Shown here: positions 36,073 through 50,855 of the stretch, piece after piece
How positions within the stretch are numbered: the stretch's first letter is position 1
Layout of the letters: the number at the start of each line of letters is the position of its first letter
Source: Ailanthus altissimus
Taxonomy: Eukaryota > Streptophyta > Magnoliopsida > Sapindales > Simaroubaceae
Assembly (NCBI GenBank): GCA_946807835.1
Contig: OX327694.1
Coordinates: forward strand, 4,910,001-4,974,000
DNA length: 64,000 nt
Direction of reading: 5' to 3'
The notes under the pieces: generated by a model
The model's database searches: none
The model's input: only the letters and a program-made list of their open reading frames with translations
What the model was told of the DNA's origin: nothing
Position numbers and translations under genes: made by a program

Positions 36073-38019
36073 CTGATCATCGGTGAGTCCTCTTACATGC
36101 ACTAATACGCTGCCACACGAATGTGATGACTCACTTTTCCTTTTGGTACCATAGGATCCTCCCTGCATACGAAACACATAACATATACCAATCCTGAAGG
36201 AAATGCCATACACAAAGGCTCCACAAATCATATAAGGTGCCTACTAATTAAATAGTAAGTTCAAGTATTCTTAAAACACAAAAAGTATCTCATAGACATT
36301 TTTCACTTCAAAAGCTTTCTTTGTTAAACACATTTCATTTTAAAAGTTCACTTTCAAAAACACATGTATGTCCATGCTTAATGTCAATGCTCACATTCAT
36401 AAACATATGTCTTTCACATTTCATATCAAATATACTTTGGCATAACATAAACATATTTCTAAGCACTTTTATAAAATCATAAATAAACAATTACTATGTT
36501 TATTGTAATTTCAGTAAAAGTCTAGTATATTTACCTCTTAACACTTTCAAGTATAAGGCTTAATTCTCCTGAACCTATCAATGAAGATTAATCTTTTTAT
36601 AAGTCTCACCATTCACATGGAACACTTTAAATGGCTTACAAAATTACACATATTACACTTATCACATCGAATTGGTTTAATTACTTGGTTTCTCAAAACC
36701 TGTCATTCTGACCACTTACACTTAATAAAATTTTCTTATACATCAAATGATGTCCAATTACTCTAACATCAGAATATATTATTCCTGACTCATACATCCT
36801 TCTTATATATGAATATTACATCATAATTCCTACACAATTCATTTCATAAATACCATTAAATCCAAACTATTATCCTGACAAGATCAAGATATTTATTGAA
36901 TAGTATTCAATCTCCCAATTTTATAAAATCATATACTAACTCAAAAATTATAAAACTATCATAGAATTACTCTTGAACATATCTAAATCCATGATAAATG
37001 TTTCACTTCAAAATTCCTTCCAAAAGTATTTTAAAACTATTTTATTCCATAGCTTTAAAAATCTATTAATCAAATACTTGAATGAGCTAATACACTTTAG
37101 AAAATCATAACAATTTAGATATATTGATATAAATTATAAATTTTTCATATATCATATTAGACATATAAATTTATCATAGTCTATAAATTCGTAAATTTTG
37201 AAGATCATTCATCAGATAAAAAATTATTTGTCACTGTAGTATACTGTTAACACAGAAAATTTCTAGAATTATAGGGTTATTTTTATAAATTCACTAAAAA
37301 TTCATTTTTTAGAATTTACAATCGATTCAAAGTCTCAAATGATCCTAGACATATCTAGTTTTATATTCTCAAAACCCAAAACCAAAATCGAAGTACAAAA
37401 ATTTATAAAATTCTCGGATCAAGAGATTATCAAGTAGAAATTCTGTAATTCATTATGATTTATTAAGTTATCTACATAATCATCATCAATTCACAATATA
37501 TCTTACAAAATCTACATCAAATCCCCAAATTTTCATATTTCCAGAAATCAAAAATTAAAGGAATTAACACTAAGAGACTAAGAAAGGGTTATAATATACC
37601 TCTTAAAACTTAAATTTCTAAATTTCTTCTTCTTTTTCTTCTTCCTCTTCTCTTTCTCTCTCCTCTCTTTCTCTCTTTTCTCACTCTAAAAGAGGTGGCT
37701 TGACCAAAATGAGTGAATTAAGGTTACAAATGTGTATTTTTATACTAAGAGACTAATTTATAGTATTTACGAATTAACCTTTAAAACTTTCAAAGTATTA
37801 CAACTTAGTCCCTAAAATAAATTTAAAGTCTTACAAATAAACCCAATACTAATAATAGGTCCTTAATCTTCACAAACACTACTAATAACAATACATAAAT
37901 TAAGTATCACCTACATATAAATAAAATATGTATATTTATATATATACTTATTTTTACCGATTGTGGATAAGTGGTTACTACATTAATATTCAATTCTTAA
38001 TAATCAAACTTAATGGCTA

Positions 38020-38294
38020 AGACCACCCACAACTTAAGAAAATTTCATGACATTCTTGATGGGAGAATGTCTAAAAATATAGTGAAATAGGGTTGAGGTC
38101 TCTATGCTATTCAATCTCATTCTCTGAATCTTATACCATCAATAGAGATTGATCACAACTTAGAAGCACATTACCAGATTGTGTAAAGCATCAATGGCTG
38201 GAGGTACATTTTTTTTATTTATTTTAATTCTACACTTGATCTAAATGCTTTTAATTATTTTAAAGCATGTTTAGATCGTATTTAAGTTCTAACA
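38020..38294 (+). repeat. 5' LTR (right part) of a decayed copia
   Basis: Matches 44440-44701: GACATTCTTGAT, AATCTCATT(C/T)T(C/T)TGAA, AATAGAGATT, TTAATTATTTT and GTCGTATTTAAGTTCTAACA-like blocks in the same order. It ends in TAACA followed by a primer-binding-like TTGGTATCAAAG. The left limit is unclear because the sequences diverge left of about 38020 and the older solo LTR ends at 37982. Confidence 0.7.
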
Positions 38295-38295
38295 G

Positions 38296-38310
38296 TTGGT
38301 ATCAAAGAAA
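38296..38310 (+). other. Primer-binding site, initiator tRNA-Met type
   Basis: TTGGTATCAAAG follows the LTR end by one base. Plant copia elements usually show TGGTATCAGAGC here. One internal G to A change is visible. Confidence 0.65.
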
Positions 38311-39965
38311 AATTTGCCTATGCTTTGAATTATATGCAATCTAAATTTTTTTAAAGTTTATGGCCTAATTATTTTTCATTTGAAATATAATATTTTGACG
38401 TTGCATAATGCAAACTAAGATTATAAATCATTAGAAAATTAAATTTCTAGCATTTTACAATTTAAAACGTCAAATTTGGTACTAAAATGAGATCGAAACG
38501 ATAAGATTTGCATTCAGGTTCGAAACGGGTTTACAACTGAGTTGGGTTGACCTGGAGGTTGAAGATGACTATTTATTTTCATTCAGCCCCTCTATTATTA
38601 TAAAATATATTTTTACCCTAAAACTTGCATATATTTATAAAAGGATCCATTAAATAATTAATATTTATATTTTGACTCCTTAAGTGTTTGATAACTATAA
38701 ATTGACCCTACAGAATTAGATTTTTTAGAATTTAGTCCCTATACTTTTAGATAATTTTAGTTTATCTCCAAAACGTCTAAAATTTTGCAAATATACTTTG
38801 ATATAATTGGCTATTTGCATTTAGGCTCCCCAAAGTTTGGTTAATTATATTTTGACCATAAAACTTTAAAATAGTTAACAAACAGATGCCTATATAATTG
38901 AATATTTTCGGTCAAAACCTCAAAACTTTTGAATAATTACAGTTTGACCATAAAATCTTTTAAAATTTATAAATAGGTTCTTATGTGACTCATTTCTAAT
39001 GTCTTTATGTATTAATTTCATAATTAATTTTTGTAAGTGTCAATTATTCAATTATATGCTGATACATGTAAATTTTGTATGAATAATTCATAAAATTGGT
39101 ATGTTGTATAGATCAATTTATGAATTAAAATTTTGGATATTTATGTACTTAAATTATAGTGTTTTGTATGTATGATTTATTAGTTTCATTATGCAAACAA
39201 TTTAAGTATGACAATTGAGTACATAAAATTAAGATTATGTTCATATTTGTATATAAGGCTATTGTTGTTAATATGAATAATTTTTGTAAATAAAAAATTA
39301 AATGTCTAGTGATCTATATAATTTTAATTAATTAGAGAGTAGCCACAACATCCTTAATTATGTAAAATTATATATTAAATTTTTTTAGGATCACATATAG
39401 TTAAATGACATTAATTGTGGTTAATTATATTTAATGTAATATATTTTATCCCACATGAATTTTTATTACATTTATGTGATTAACAAGAATAATATTGGAT
39501 TATATTTCCTAATTTACCCACAGAGATTAGGAAAATGAATATAATTTGATAGTTTTATCATAAAGATAAAATGAATCAAATTGAATTAGAACTTTAACGC
39601 ACAGGTAAATAGATTTACTATTTTGAATCATGATTTATATTAATAAAATGTGATAAATGTTTTACTATAAAATTATAAATGAATCTAATTGAATTAAAAC
39701 TTCATCCCACAAGTAAGTTTTGTGTCACTAGATTTATAGTTTTAGGATCATGATTCATATTGGTAAAACATGATATATATTATATCATAAAGTTATAAGT
39801 GAGTCTAATTGAATTAAAACTTTAGTCCACATGCAAATTTAATGTCACTAGATTCATAAATCATAATTTACATTGGTAAAGCATAATATAAGGTTATTAG
39901 TCTCAAAACTTAATCATAAGCATGTATATTTGTTGCAGTCATGTAACCTGCAAACTTCTCTGATA
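38311..39965 (+). other. Leader region of the decayed copia
   Basis: 1.65 kb of AT-rich DNA between the primer site and the first gag-like reading. It contains repeated TTTTGACC(A/C)TAAAA-type words (about 38590-38960) and repeated GAATTAAAACTT(C/T)A(T/G)(C/T)CCACA words (39580-39840). No protein is visible. Confidence 0.45.
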
Positions 39966-39969
39966 TAAG

Positions 39970-41711
39970 ATGTAATATTTCTAAATTAAAGGGTGATAAC
40001 TCTTATTCATTTAGGGTGGATGGATATTGATTATGCTATTAAGAAAAAACAAACCACTCATTACTGTTACTAGCACTAAAGATGAATTTTCTCTGTATAA
40101 AGAATGGGAACGATTCAGTCGTTTCAATATAAGTTCATAAAGACCAAGTTGACATTTATGGTTCAATTGACCAGCATAACATTGTCCGGACATTGTTGAA
40201 GGCTATTTTATTAGCATTTAGAAACTTCAAATAAAGTATTTGTTAGCACCCTAATTATGAAAATTTTATATTTAAGACTCACCAATATAATAGATGCGCA
40301 TAAGCACATCATTCAAATAAGAAATATAACTTCTCAATTAAAGACTTTTGTGTCGAGATGTCTGAGTCTTTTCTTATGCATTATATATATTAAATACCCT
40401 TCCATAGTAAGATGGACCCTTCAAAATGTCCTATAACATACATAAAGATAAATGATTAAATAATGAAATATTGACCATGTGTGTTCAAGAAAAGAGAAGA
40501 CTAATAATGAAATCAAGTAAGAGTGCATTACTGGGAACACAAGGAAAGAATTAAAAGCAAAAAAAAAGGAATCCAAGTGTTTCTTCAGTGAAAGGAAGAG
40601 ACATATGAAGAGGATTATCCCAAATTTTAGAAATATCTTGAAAAGAAAAACTAACGTCATTTGTTTGTATTTAATATGGCTGATGTTATTTATAATACAT
40701 AGTGGATTGATTATGGTTCTTATAATTAATACTTCAAATTTCTTATAGGATATTAAAAAAAAATCTAAAAAAGCCAGTGGAAAGTGAACAATATATCTAT
40801 TTTAGAAACAAGATGTGTTCACCGATGGAGACTATTGAAACATGCAATTTAGTTCTAAGTAGTTGCTTTATTTGTTTTAAAAAAAACCTTTTATATTCTT
40901 AGTTTTTCTAGGAACTTAATTTCAGTTTCAAGACTTCTACTTCTAAGATATTTTTTTAACGTTTCATAAATATCTTTCAATTTATTTTATAAATCAAATC
41001 TGGTTAGGAATGGTACATTGATTGATAGAATTTTCTCTATTAATTTACAAAATAATATTACTTATAATGCTATGCATGTTCATAATGGTATTAAACAATG
41101 TGTTATAAATGATAATTTCTCTATGTTGTGGCATTAGAGATTAGCACATATATCTCCATAAAAATAATTAAGCAATTAGTAAATGATAGAGTACTTAGTA
41201 TTTTAAATTTTATCAATTTTGACACTTGTGTGGATTACATTAAAGAAAAATAGACTAACAAAGATAAAAAAATGTGCCAAAAGAAACACAAGCATAGTAG
41301 AGATCATATATTCATATATTTTTAGTCTAGAAATGAACTTGTAATCGTCCAAAATACTTCATCTCTTTTATAAATGATTACTCACGATACATTTATCTCT
41401 ACTTGCTTCATAATTAGAACGAAGCACTAAATGCCTTTAAAGTTCTCAAGGTTGAAGTAGAGAAACAATATGGAAAGAAAATCGTGAGAACAGATAGAGT
41501 TGGAGAATATTTTGGTAAATATACTGAGGATGGACAAATACTTGGTCTATTTGCTAAGTTTTTTCAAGAACATAAGATAGTTGCTCAATATATAACACCT
41601 GATTCCCTATACCAAAATGGTGTAATAAAAAGAAGAAACCAAACATTTATAGACATGGTAAGGAGTATGCTTGTAGTTCCAAGTTTTCTAAATTCTTGTA
41701 GACTTGAGTGA
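39970..41711 (+). pseudogene. Decayed copia gag and integrase
   Basis: The gag start region is readable only through several frames, with D-I-D-Y-A-I-K-K-K and L-Y-K-E-W-E-R-F at 40020-40125. The gag-pre-integrase block is around 41120-41230 (codons for L-W-H-x-R-L-x-H-I-S are recognisable but broken). The integrase core is intact for 76 codons at 41484-41711, with R-T-D-R-V-G-E-Y-F-G-K-Y-T-E-D-G, Q-N-G-V-I-K-R-R-N-Q-T and M-V-R-S-M-L. The family has a Glu where this copy has Lys in the V-x-R-R-N motif, so the third catalytic residue is lost. It is cut at 41716 by the 2.5-kb repeat. Confidence 0.78.
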
Positions 41712-41715
41712 AAAG

Positions 41716-44214
41716 GGTTAATTATCCTAAGGTGCATACATGTAAATTTGTGTTCATCATAACAAAACATATATCTTATACAATATTTGTGCACAGCGGA
41801 AGTAAAAAATCTAATTTCCTAGGTTGATAAACACCATACAATTTTCATATTATCACATAAATAAAATTACAAAAATTGATAGAGTAATCACCTGAATAAG
41901 CCTTTTGAATTGGTTTAGCCGAAGTTCCTACCTTGGAACGCACTTGTTGTTAGTTCTAGCACCTAACTTGATGGGCTTAGGTAGGCTAGAATAGCAATTT
42001 GATTCCAACAATAGTTTAACATCTTAAACCCTAGTTTAACTCTTAAAAAAAGTGCTTAACACTTAAGCTATGTGACTACTACAAAGCTATTATTGTTTTG
42101 TTCAAGTTTAATATTTAAACAACAAAACATTTTATTGTAGCTTATAGTAATGGTCGGCCAATATAGAAAGAAAAGAAGAAGATGTAGCTCAACTCTTGAA
42201 TATTTCACAATACTTACAAAATAATTTGAACTTCTTTTTCTCTCTATGGCCGTGCCTCTCCACCTTAAAAAATGAGCAAAATTGCTATTTTATTTTGCAT
42301 CAATAATTTTCCTCTTTGAAGATAACCATGGCCCACAAGTAATGCAACACTTGCCTATTTGGTTTTGCTTTATAATAATTATTTACAATAAACAATTAAT
42401 AAAATAAAAGGCATATGCAATTGAGCCAAATGGAGAAACTCTTTCTCATTTTATAAAGTCAATTCCGCCCCTATCATAAGCATGGCCTTCATTTTATTTT
42501 GTTTAATCAATATTAAAACAAATTAAAATACATGCCTTTATGTTTTATGATTATTTAAACAATTTAAATAACTAAACATGTGAATTCTTAATTCACAAAA
42601 TTTGTAAGCTATTCATTTGTTTCATTTAATATTTTAATCAAATTAAAATATGTCAACAAATGCTTATTAATAAATTATTGTTTGACTTGCAATAATAATA
42701 TCAATTATTATTATTATTATTATATTTAAAAATAATTTTATGAATAAAATAACAATTTTACTTGTCCAATAAGTACGGTCATTTTGATAATTTCTAAGTT
42801 AATCAATAAGTGGCCTACAATATGTCATTTTGATAACAATTTTACTTGTACAATAAGTACGGTCATTTTGATAATTTCTAAGTTAATCAATAAGTGGCCT
42901 ACAATATGTCACATGTCATCATCTTATCGGTCAACAACTATTGTTAACTAATTGATATATTTACCACTTAAGTCTTGATATGTATACATCTTGAAAGATA
43001 CTGAAGCAAATGTCTGGTATACTAAAATTTACTGGATTGAACTGTTCAATTTGGTACGCTACCTCAGTGCACAATGAGTACACTTCATATTGCGGAACTC
43101 CCTAAGTCCATTCACAATTTGTCAAACGAAACTATTTTGTGAGTCCGTGATCAATGCCTTACACACACGTCATGGATATTATAAATCAACGCGTTAAATC
43201 ATACAAGTTAAGGTCATAGCGCATACGTATAATCCTTTCGTCAATTATATCCTAGAATAGCAGGGATATAGATCATCATAAACTCATCTTCAGACACGTA
43301 TCTCGATAAATAATATACGCAAACACTTTTATAATATTATTTAACCCTATAAGAAAACTTTTTTTTCGCATTGATTGCTTATAACTATATTACTTTCTGA
43401 GATACAATGTTGGAGCATCTAAATATACAATTCACCAATTGCGTTGACGGATCCCATATTTGTGCACACTAGACTCCATGAGTATCGGACCATACTCAGC
43501 AACACATAGCGGTCAGACCATTAACAGTCTCTGACATACATGAAACCAAAGTATGGTGGATTACTTATAAGCCCACCATGGTGCTTAGGTCAAAGGACTA
43601 CAAATACTATTTAACTCGAGATGATCTACCATTAACAGCTTCATGGGATGTCTATTAGGGTCCTTGTTGAGTCTGTTCAGTATTCAGTCCTCACTAAATA
43701 CCCGTATGCTATATAAGCTTTTGTTAAACCCATGATTAGCCAAAAACAACCATGTGAACCGTCCAGATATAGTCATATACTAATCCATGAAAAAAGACTT
43801 CACCGATAGACTCACATCGGTGAATTAAACCAGGAACATTATATTTGAGCATATACTTGCGTAATAATATTTCTTAGTACCTATTGTAACTTTTTGCAAC
43901 TATGTTATTACTAGTGTACTCTCAGATCTTTATGCCGTTACAAACAAAGTTTTATCTTTTTAGATTTCGCTGATTATTATAACTTGCTAACTCTTTAGCA
44001 TTTATAATTCTCAACAATGCTAACTCTTAGCGTTGATCTAAACTATTTTAGATAAAATCTGAACTCCTTCAGATCATATAATGTTTATAACGTTACAAGC
44101 ATTATACTATTTAATTAATGTAATTTGTAATTTAATAAAATATACATTGTATAAATATTACAAAAATAAATATTTATATAATAATAAGATGACACATAAA
44201 CACAAATCTCAATA
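41716..44214. mobile_element. 2.5-kb LTR-like repeat, copy 2
   Basis: Matches 1170-3722 throughout in the same orientation and begins right after the copia integrase fragment. The flanks are AAAAG (41711-41715) and TAAAG (44215-44219), a 4/5 target duplication, which supports an inserted unit with these limits. The terminal TG and CA are mutated here (GG and TA). It carries one 84-bp internal duplication absent from copy 1. No coding, primer site or polypurine tract was found; solo LTR is the best reading. Confidence 0.68.
42751..42910. repeat. 84-bp tandem duplication
   Basis: AACAATTTTACTTGT starts at 42751 and 42835, and both copies run to GGCCTACAATATGTC (42826 and 42910). The copies are nearly identical, so the duplication is much younger than the repeat that contains it. 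Confidence 0.9.
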
Positions 44215-44439
44215 TAAAGCTCTTAAAACAATAATATATATATTAAATTGAATTTTAACCAAAATTATCTTAAAGATGCCATTTGAATTATAAAAAAAGT
44301 TGAAAATTGAATTTGCGACATAAACAAGTTTGGAGATACCCCATCTAAAATAAAAGTTTATAATCCACGTAAAAAAAAACTTGAATTAATGACCATTAAT
44401 GAGTATTGACGGAAGGTTTTTTTCAATCCATATACCACA

Positions 44440-44701
44440 CAAGATAGTGATCATATGACATTCTTGATAGAAAAATATTTAAAAATATGATGAAATACAA
44501 TTTGAGATCTTTAAACTATTTAATCTCATTTTTTGAACCTTCCATTATTAATAGAGATTATCACAATTTAAAAGTATTTTATCAGATTATGTAAAAGATT
44601 AATGGCTAGAGATACCTTTTTTAATTTTTTTTAATTTTACACTTAATTTAAATATTTTTAATTATTTTGAAGCATATTTACGTCGTATTTAAGTTCTAAC
44701 A
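44440..44701 (+). repeat. 3' LTR (right part) of the decayed copia
   Basis: The partner of 38020-38294, ending TTCTAACA at 44701. It stands after the nested 2.5-kb repeat and a stretch of about 225 bp of internal or untranslated sequence. The left limit was not resolved. Confidence 0.65.
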
Positions 44702-45020
44702 TAATAGTAGAATGGTTAATAAGGTTTTCACGTTCATGGCCACGTCTCAATAATGAATTCCCCAATTTTGCAGAAGTTAAAAAAGGACATGTTATAAATA
44801 TAAAACTGTTTGGCTTTTAGTCAAAAGATAACCGGCCTCCCATGGCTCACATTAAAATGTGCACCTAAAGATAAGATAGCACTTTATTCTTTTATAAAAG
44901 AGGGTACATTGAAACAATGAACTAGTGTCATCTCCTCTGCCATGCTAACAGAAAATTCTGAAAGCTTCTCTCTTGCTCAAGATTCAGGCTTCAACAGCTC
45001 TCACTTTTTGATGAAAATTA

Positions 45021-47288
<2,268 letters not shown>

Positions 47289-48601
47289 TGTTAGACACTT
47301 GAAACGTTTCTAATTTGAACTAATGGATGCACTATAGTGTGTTTTTAGGTGTCATGATTATAGTGTATAATAATTATGAAGTGTCATGTGTGATAGTGAA
47401 TGATTACAATATGTAATAATTATAGTGTGTTATACGTGTGTTATGGGTAATTATTATAGTGAATGTTAAATGGGAGTAAGTATTATTTATTTTATATTAT
47501 TTTATTTTTATAATTTATTATAATAAGTGGACATATTTTTTTATAATTCTAAGTGTATATAAATTTTTACCATCTGTATGATTACATTGTTATAACAAAT
47601 ATTAAAAATAAAATAATACAAATTCATTACTCCCATTTAACAAATTTGAAAAACGGTTACTCCCAACACACATAATTATCACACATGACACACTATAATT
47701 ATTACACACTACAATCATCATACCTATTAATATATACCACAATCATTACATCTATTAGCACATACTTTGAATTAGAAAAGTTTCACATGTTTAACACTTC
47801 TTGAAACGTTTTTTAAATACTTCTAACTTATTGTTTAATACATTAAATTTGTCATATGAAAATACCTTAGTGAGTATGTCGACTAATGCAATGATTGTGG
47901 TATGTGTTAATAGGTGTCACGATTGTAATGTGTAATAATTAAGGTGTGTCATGTGTGCTAGTGGATGATTGTAGTGTGTTGTGTATTAGTGGTGTCTATT
48001 AGAAGTAATCATTATAGTGAGTGTTAAATGAGAGTAATTATTTTATATTATTTTATTTTTGTAATTTGTTGCAACAAATGGACATATTCTCTTACAATTC
48101 TAAGTGGACATATTCCTTTACAATCCGTATGACCACATTGTTACAACAAATTACAAAAATAAAATAATAGAAAACGATTAGTCGTATTTAGAAAATTTGA
48201 ACAATGATTATTCTCAACACACACCACTAGCACACATGACACACCATAATTATTACACACTACAATCATGACACCCATTAACACACACAACAATCATTGC
48301 ATCATTAGCACACATTTTGGATTAGAAAAGTTTCACATGTCTAACACTCCTTGAAACATTTCTTAAAGACTTCTAGTTTACTTCTTAGCACATTAAATTT
48401 GCCACATGGAAGTGCCTTAGTGAGTATGTCGGTTAATACAATGATTGTGGTGTGTGTTAATAGGTGTCATGATTGTAATGTATAATAATTATGGTGTGAC
48501 ATATATGCCAGTAGTGTGTGTTGGGAGTAATCATTGTAGTGAGTGGTAAATAGGAGTAATTATTTTATATCATTTTATTTTTGTAATTTGTTGTAATAAT
48601 A
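47289..48601. repeat. Tandem array of LTR fold-back (hairpin) units
   Basis: LTR sequence runs forward (47289 to about 47517), then back as its reverse complement to 47796. The reverse complement of the polypurine tract and pol 3' end follows (47797-47883). Forward LTR from ATGCAATGATTGTGG resumes at 47888, and the same forward/reverse/pol-end order repeats to 48433. A third forward arm runs to about 48601. The mark TGAGTATGTC at 47871 and 48421 gives a 550-bp period. Each unit can fold into a hairpin with arms of about 250 bp. The reversed pol end matches 50762-50855. Confidence 0.85.
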
Positions 48602-48845
48602 TGGATTTTAGTCATATGTGCTAATGTGCTTGTAATGATGATGTGAGGTGTCTACTTAATGTGCTAAGTTATGATGGTGTAAAGTGTATACCTCATGTGT
48701 TAGGTGATGATAATGTCTTGTGCATAATCTTTTAAATACTATAAATACAATGGTTATAGAAGAGTGATTAATGTAGTAGAGAAAAAAATCAAGTGTTTTG
48801 TTTTCTCTCCCGTATGTATGATTCAATATTTTTTATTGTTGTGTA
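48602..48845 (+). other. R/U5-like remainder of the left LTR
   Basis: Contains TACTATAAATACAATGG (TATA-like, about 48757) and a T/C-rich stretch, followed directly by pol at about 48846. No primer-binding site is present at the junction, which marks the internal deletion. Confidence 0.45.
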
Positions 48846-50850
48846 ATATTGAATAAGCCACCAACTAAAGATGTTCAAGGGAAAACACTAATTGATGCTT
48901 AGTCAGGAATGAAGCCTACTGCCAAACACTTGAAGAATTTTGGATCAATTTGCTATACTCATATTACAGATGTTAAGAAATCCAAATTATATGACAAATC
49001 TGATATGGGAATTTTCTTGGGCTATTCAACAAGATCTAAAAGTTACAGAGTGTACAATATAAAGTTAAAGAAGATTGTGAATAGCATAGACATTCAAGTT
49101 GATGGGGTTGCATATTGGGATTGAAAAAATAATTAAGTTCAAAGATGTGTAAAAATAGTAAGTATAGTTGACAACCATTCCTACTGCAACTGATAACCAA
49201 AATTAAGTTACAAATGATATTAAAGACCAAGAAGATGAATCTGACTCTGTAGTATTAAAGACTAAGTTCTTGGCTAAATTTTATAAAAAAATACAACTTT
49301 ATTGTGAATGAGCTTTTTTATTTTGAAGAAGCTTTGATGTTGACGGAATTGAATGATGAAATGAAAAAAGAGCTGACCATGATCAACAAAAATGGCATCT
49401 GGGAACTCACTTCAAGACCTAAATATAGACATGTGATTGGTGTCAAATGGGTTTATAGGACAAAATTAAACCTTGATGGCTCCATTCACAAACAAAAAGC
49501 CAGACTTGTTGTGAAATGATATTCTCAAATGGCTAGAGTTGATTATGGTGATACATTTACCCCCAGTTGCTAGATATGAAACTATTAGATTACTTGTTGC
49601 TCTATCAGCTCAATATGGGTGGAAGATATTTCATTTGGATGTGAAATCGGCTTTTTTAAAGGGCTTCATAAATGTCAAGAAGAAATTTATGTTAAACAGC
49701 TTAATGGTTTTATTATTACAGGTCATGAAGACAAAAGTCTATAGGCCTCATAAAGCCTTGTATGGGTTGAAACAGGCTCCAAGAGCCTGGTAAAGCAGAA
49801 TTAATGTACACTTTCTCCAAAATAATTTCAAGATGAGCTAAAATCAGCCTACTCTTTATGTAAAAATTAGTAGCAATAGAAAGAAACTTATATTGTCACT
49901 TTATATAGATGATTTGTTGGTTATTGGTGATGATATTCATGAAATTAACAATTTTAAGAAAAGTATGTTGCAGGTTTTTAAAATGACAAATTTCAGAGAG
50001 ATGGGGTATTTTTTTGGGATGTAAGTGCATAAGTCCAGTGATGGAATCTTTCTCTCACAGAGAAAGTATACAAAGGATATGCTAAAAAAAATTAAAATGG
50101 AGAGTTGTAATCCTATTTCAACTCTACTTGCTGTAAATGAAAAGCTCTCAAAGTTTGATGGTGATGCAAAGGCAGATGTAACTCAGTACAAAAATTTGGT
50201 TGGCAGCATTGTTTACTTGACTGCAACCAGACCAGATTTGATGTTCTAAGCTACCTACTTTCAAAGTTCATGCATTCACCAAGTTTGACACATTTTGGTG
50301 TTGGTAAAAGAATCTTAAGGTATCTGAAAGGTACTTTAGATATTGGCATTTAGTACTGCATAAGTAATGAAAAACTTAAGGGTTTTATTGACAGTGATTG
50401 GGCAGATTCTATAGATAACCCTAAGAGCACAACTGGGTATATTTTTTTATTTGGGAGTGGAATGTTTTCATGGAACCCTAAAACGTAATATTTAGTTACT
50501 CAATCCTCAGCTAAAAGTTAAATATATAACTACACCAGCAGCTTTAAATTAAGCTTATGAGTTAGAAAGGTCTTAATAGATCTGGATTATATGCAAGAGG
50601 AACCTACTGTGTTTTGGTGTGACAACAATTCAACCATTTCAATTGCTAAAAATTCTGTTCAACATGGGAGAACAAAGCTAATAAATGTCAAATTTCATGT
50701 TATAAGGGAAATAGAGAAAAATAGAGATGTTCAATTGATGCATTAAAGGTCTGAATAGCAATTAGCAGACATACTCATTAAGGCATTTTCATGTGGCAAA
50801 TTTAATGTGTTAAGAAGTAAGTTAGGAATTTTTAAAAAAAAGTTTCAAGG
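48846..50850 (+). pseudogene. Copia pol: integrase end, RT, RNase H (broken)
   Basis: The integrase tail is at 48846-49124 (H-L-K-N-F-G-S-I-C-Y, G-I-F-L-G-Y-S, S-Y-R-V-Y-N). Reverse transcriptase pieces: 49304-49519 (V-I-G-V-K-W-V-Y-R-T-K), 49539-49793 (H-L-D-V-K-S-A-F-L, Y-G-L-K-Q-A-P-R-A-W), Y-I-D-D at about 49902-49913, and 50025-50249 (Q-Y-K-N-L-V-G-S, T-R-P-D-L). RNase H: D-S-D-W-A-D at 50390-50407, then W-C-D-N-N-S-T near 50616-50636 and K-F-H-V-I-R-E-I near 50690-50715. It has frame changes and about a dozen stops. The tail L-A-D-I-L-x-K-A-F leads to the polypurine tract. Confidence 0.85.
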
Positions 50851-50855
50851 ATGAG

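Larger units (their letters stand above)
32746..37982 (-). mobile_element. Older solo LTR, split by a younger copy
   Basis: Minus-strand LTR in two parts: its 3' part at 32746-33463 and its 5' part at 36078-37982, together about 2.62 kb. On the plus strand it begins TGTCACGCTCC and ends GGTTACTACA, i.e. TGTAGTAACC...GTGACA in its own sense. The outer flanks CTAAT (32741-32745) and TTAAT (37983-37987) are a 4/5 target duplication. Length and ends fit long gypsy LTRs such as those of Del/Tekay elements (inference). No pol, primer site or polypurine tract lies between the halves; the interruption is another copy of the same LTR. Confidence 0.9.

Noticed and set aside
35163..36231. Plus frame 35163-35345 and minus frame 35998-36231 with similar peptides
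   Set aside because: They are the same LTR sequence in the two nested opposite-facing copies; neither has coding features.
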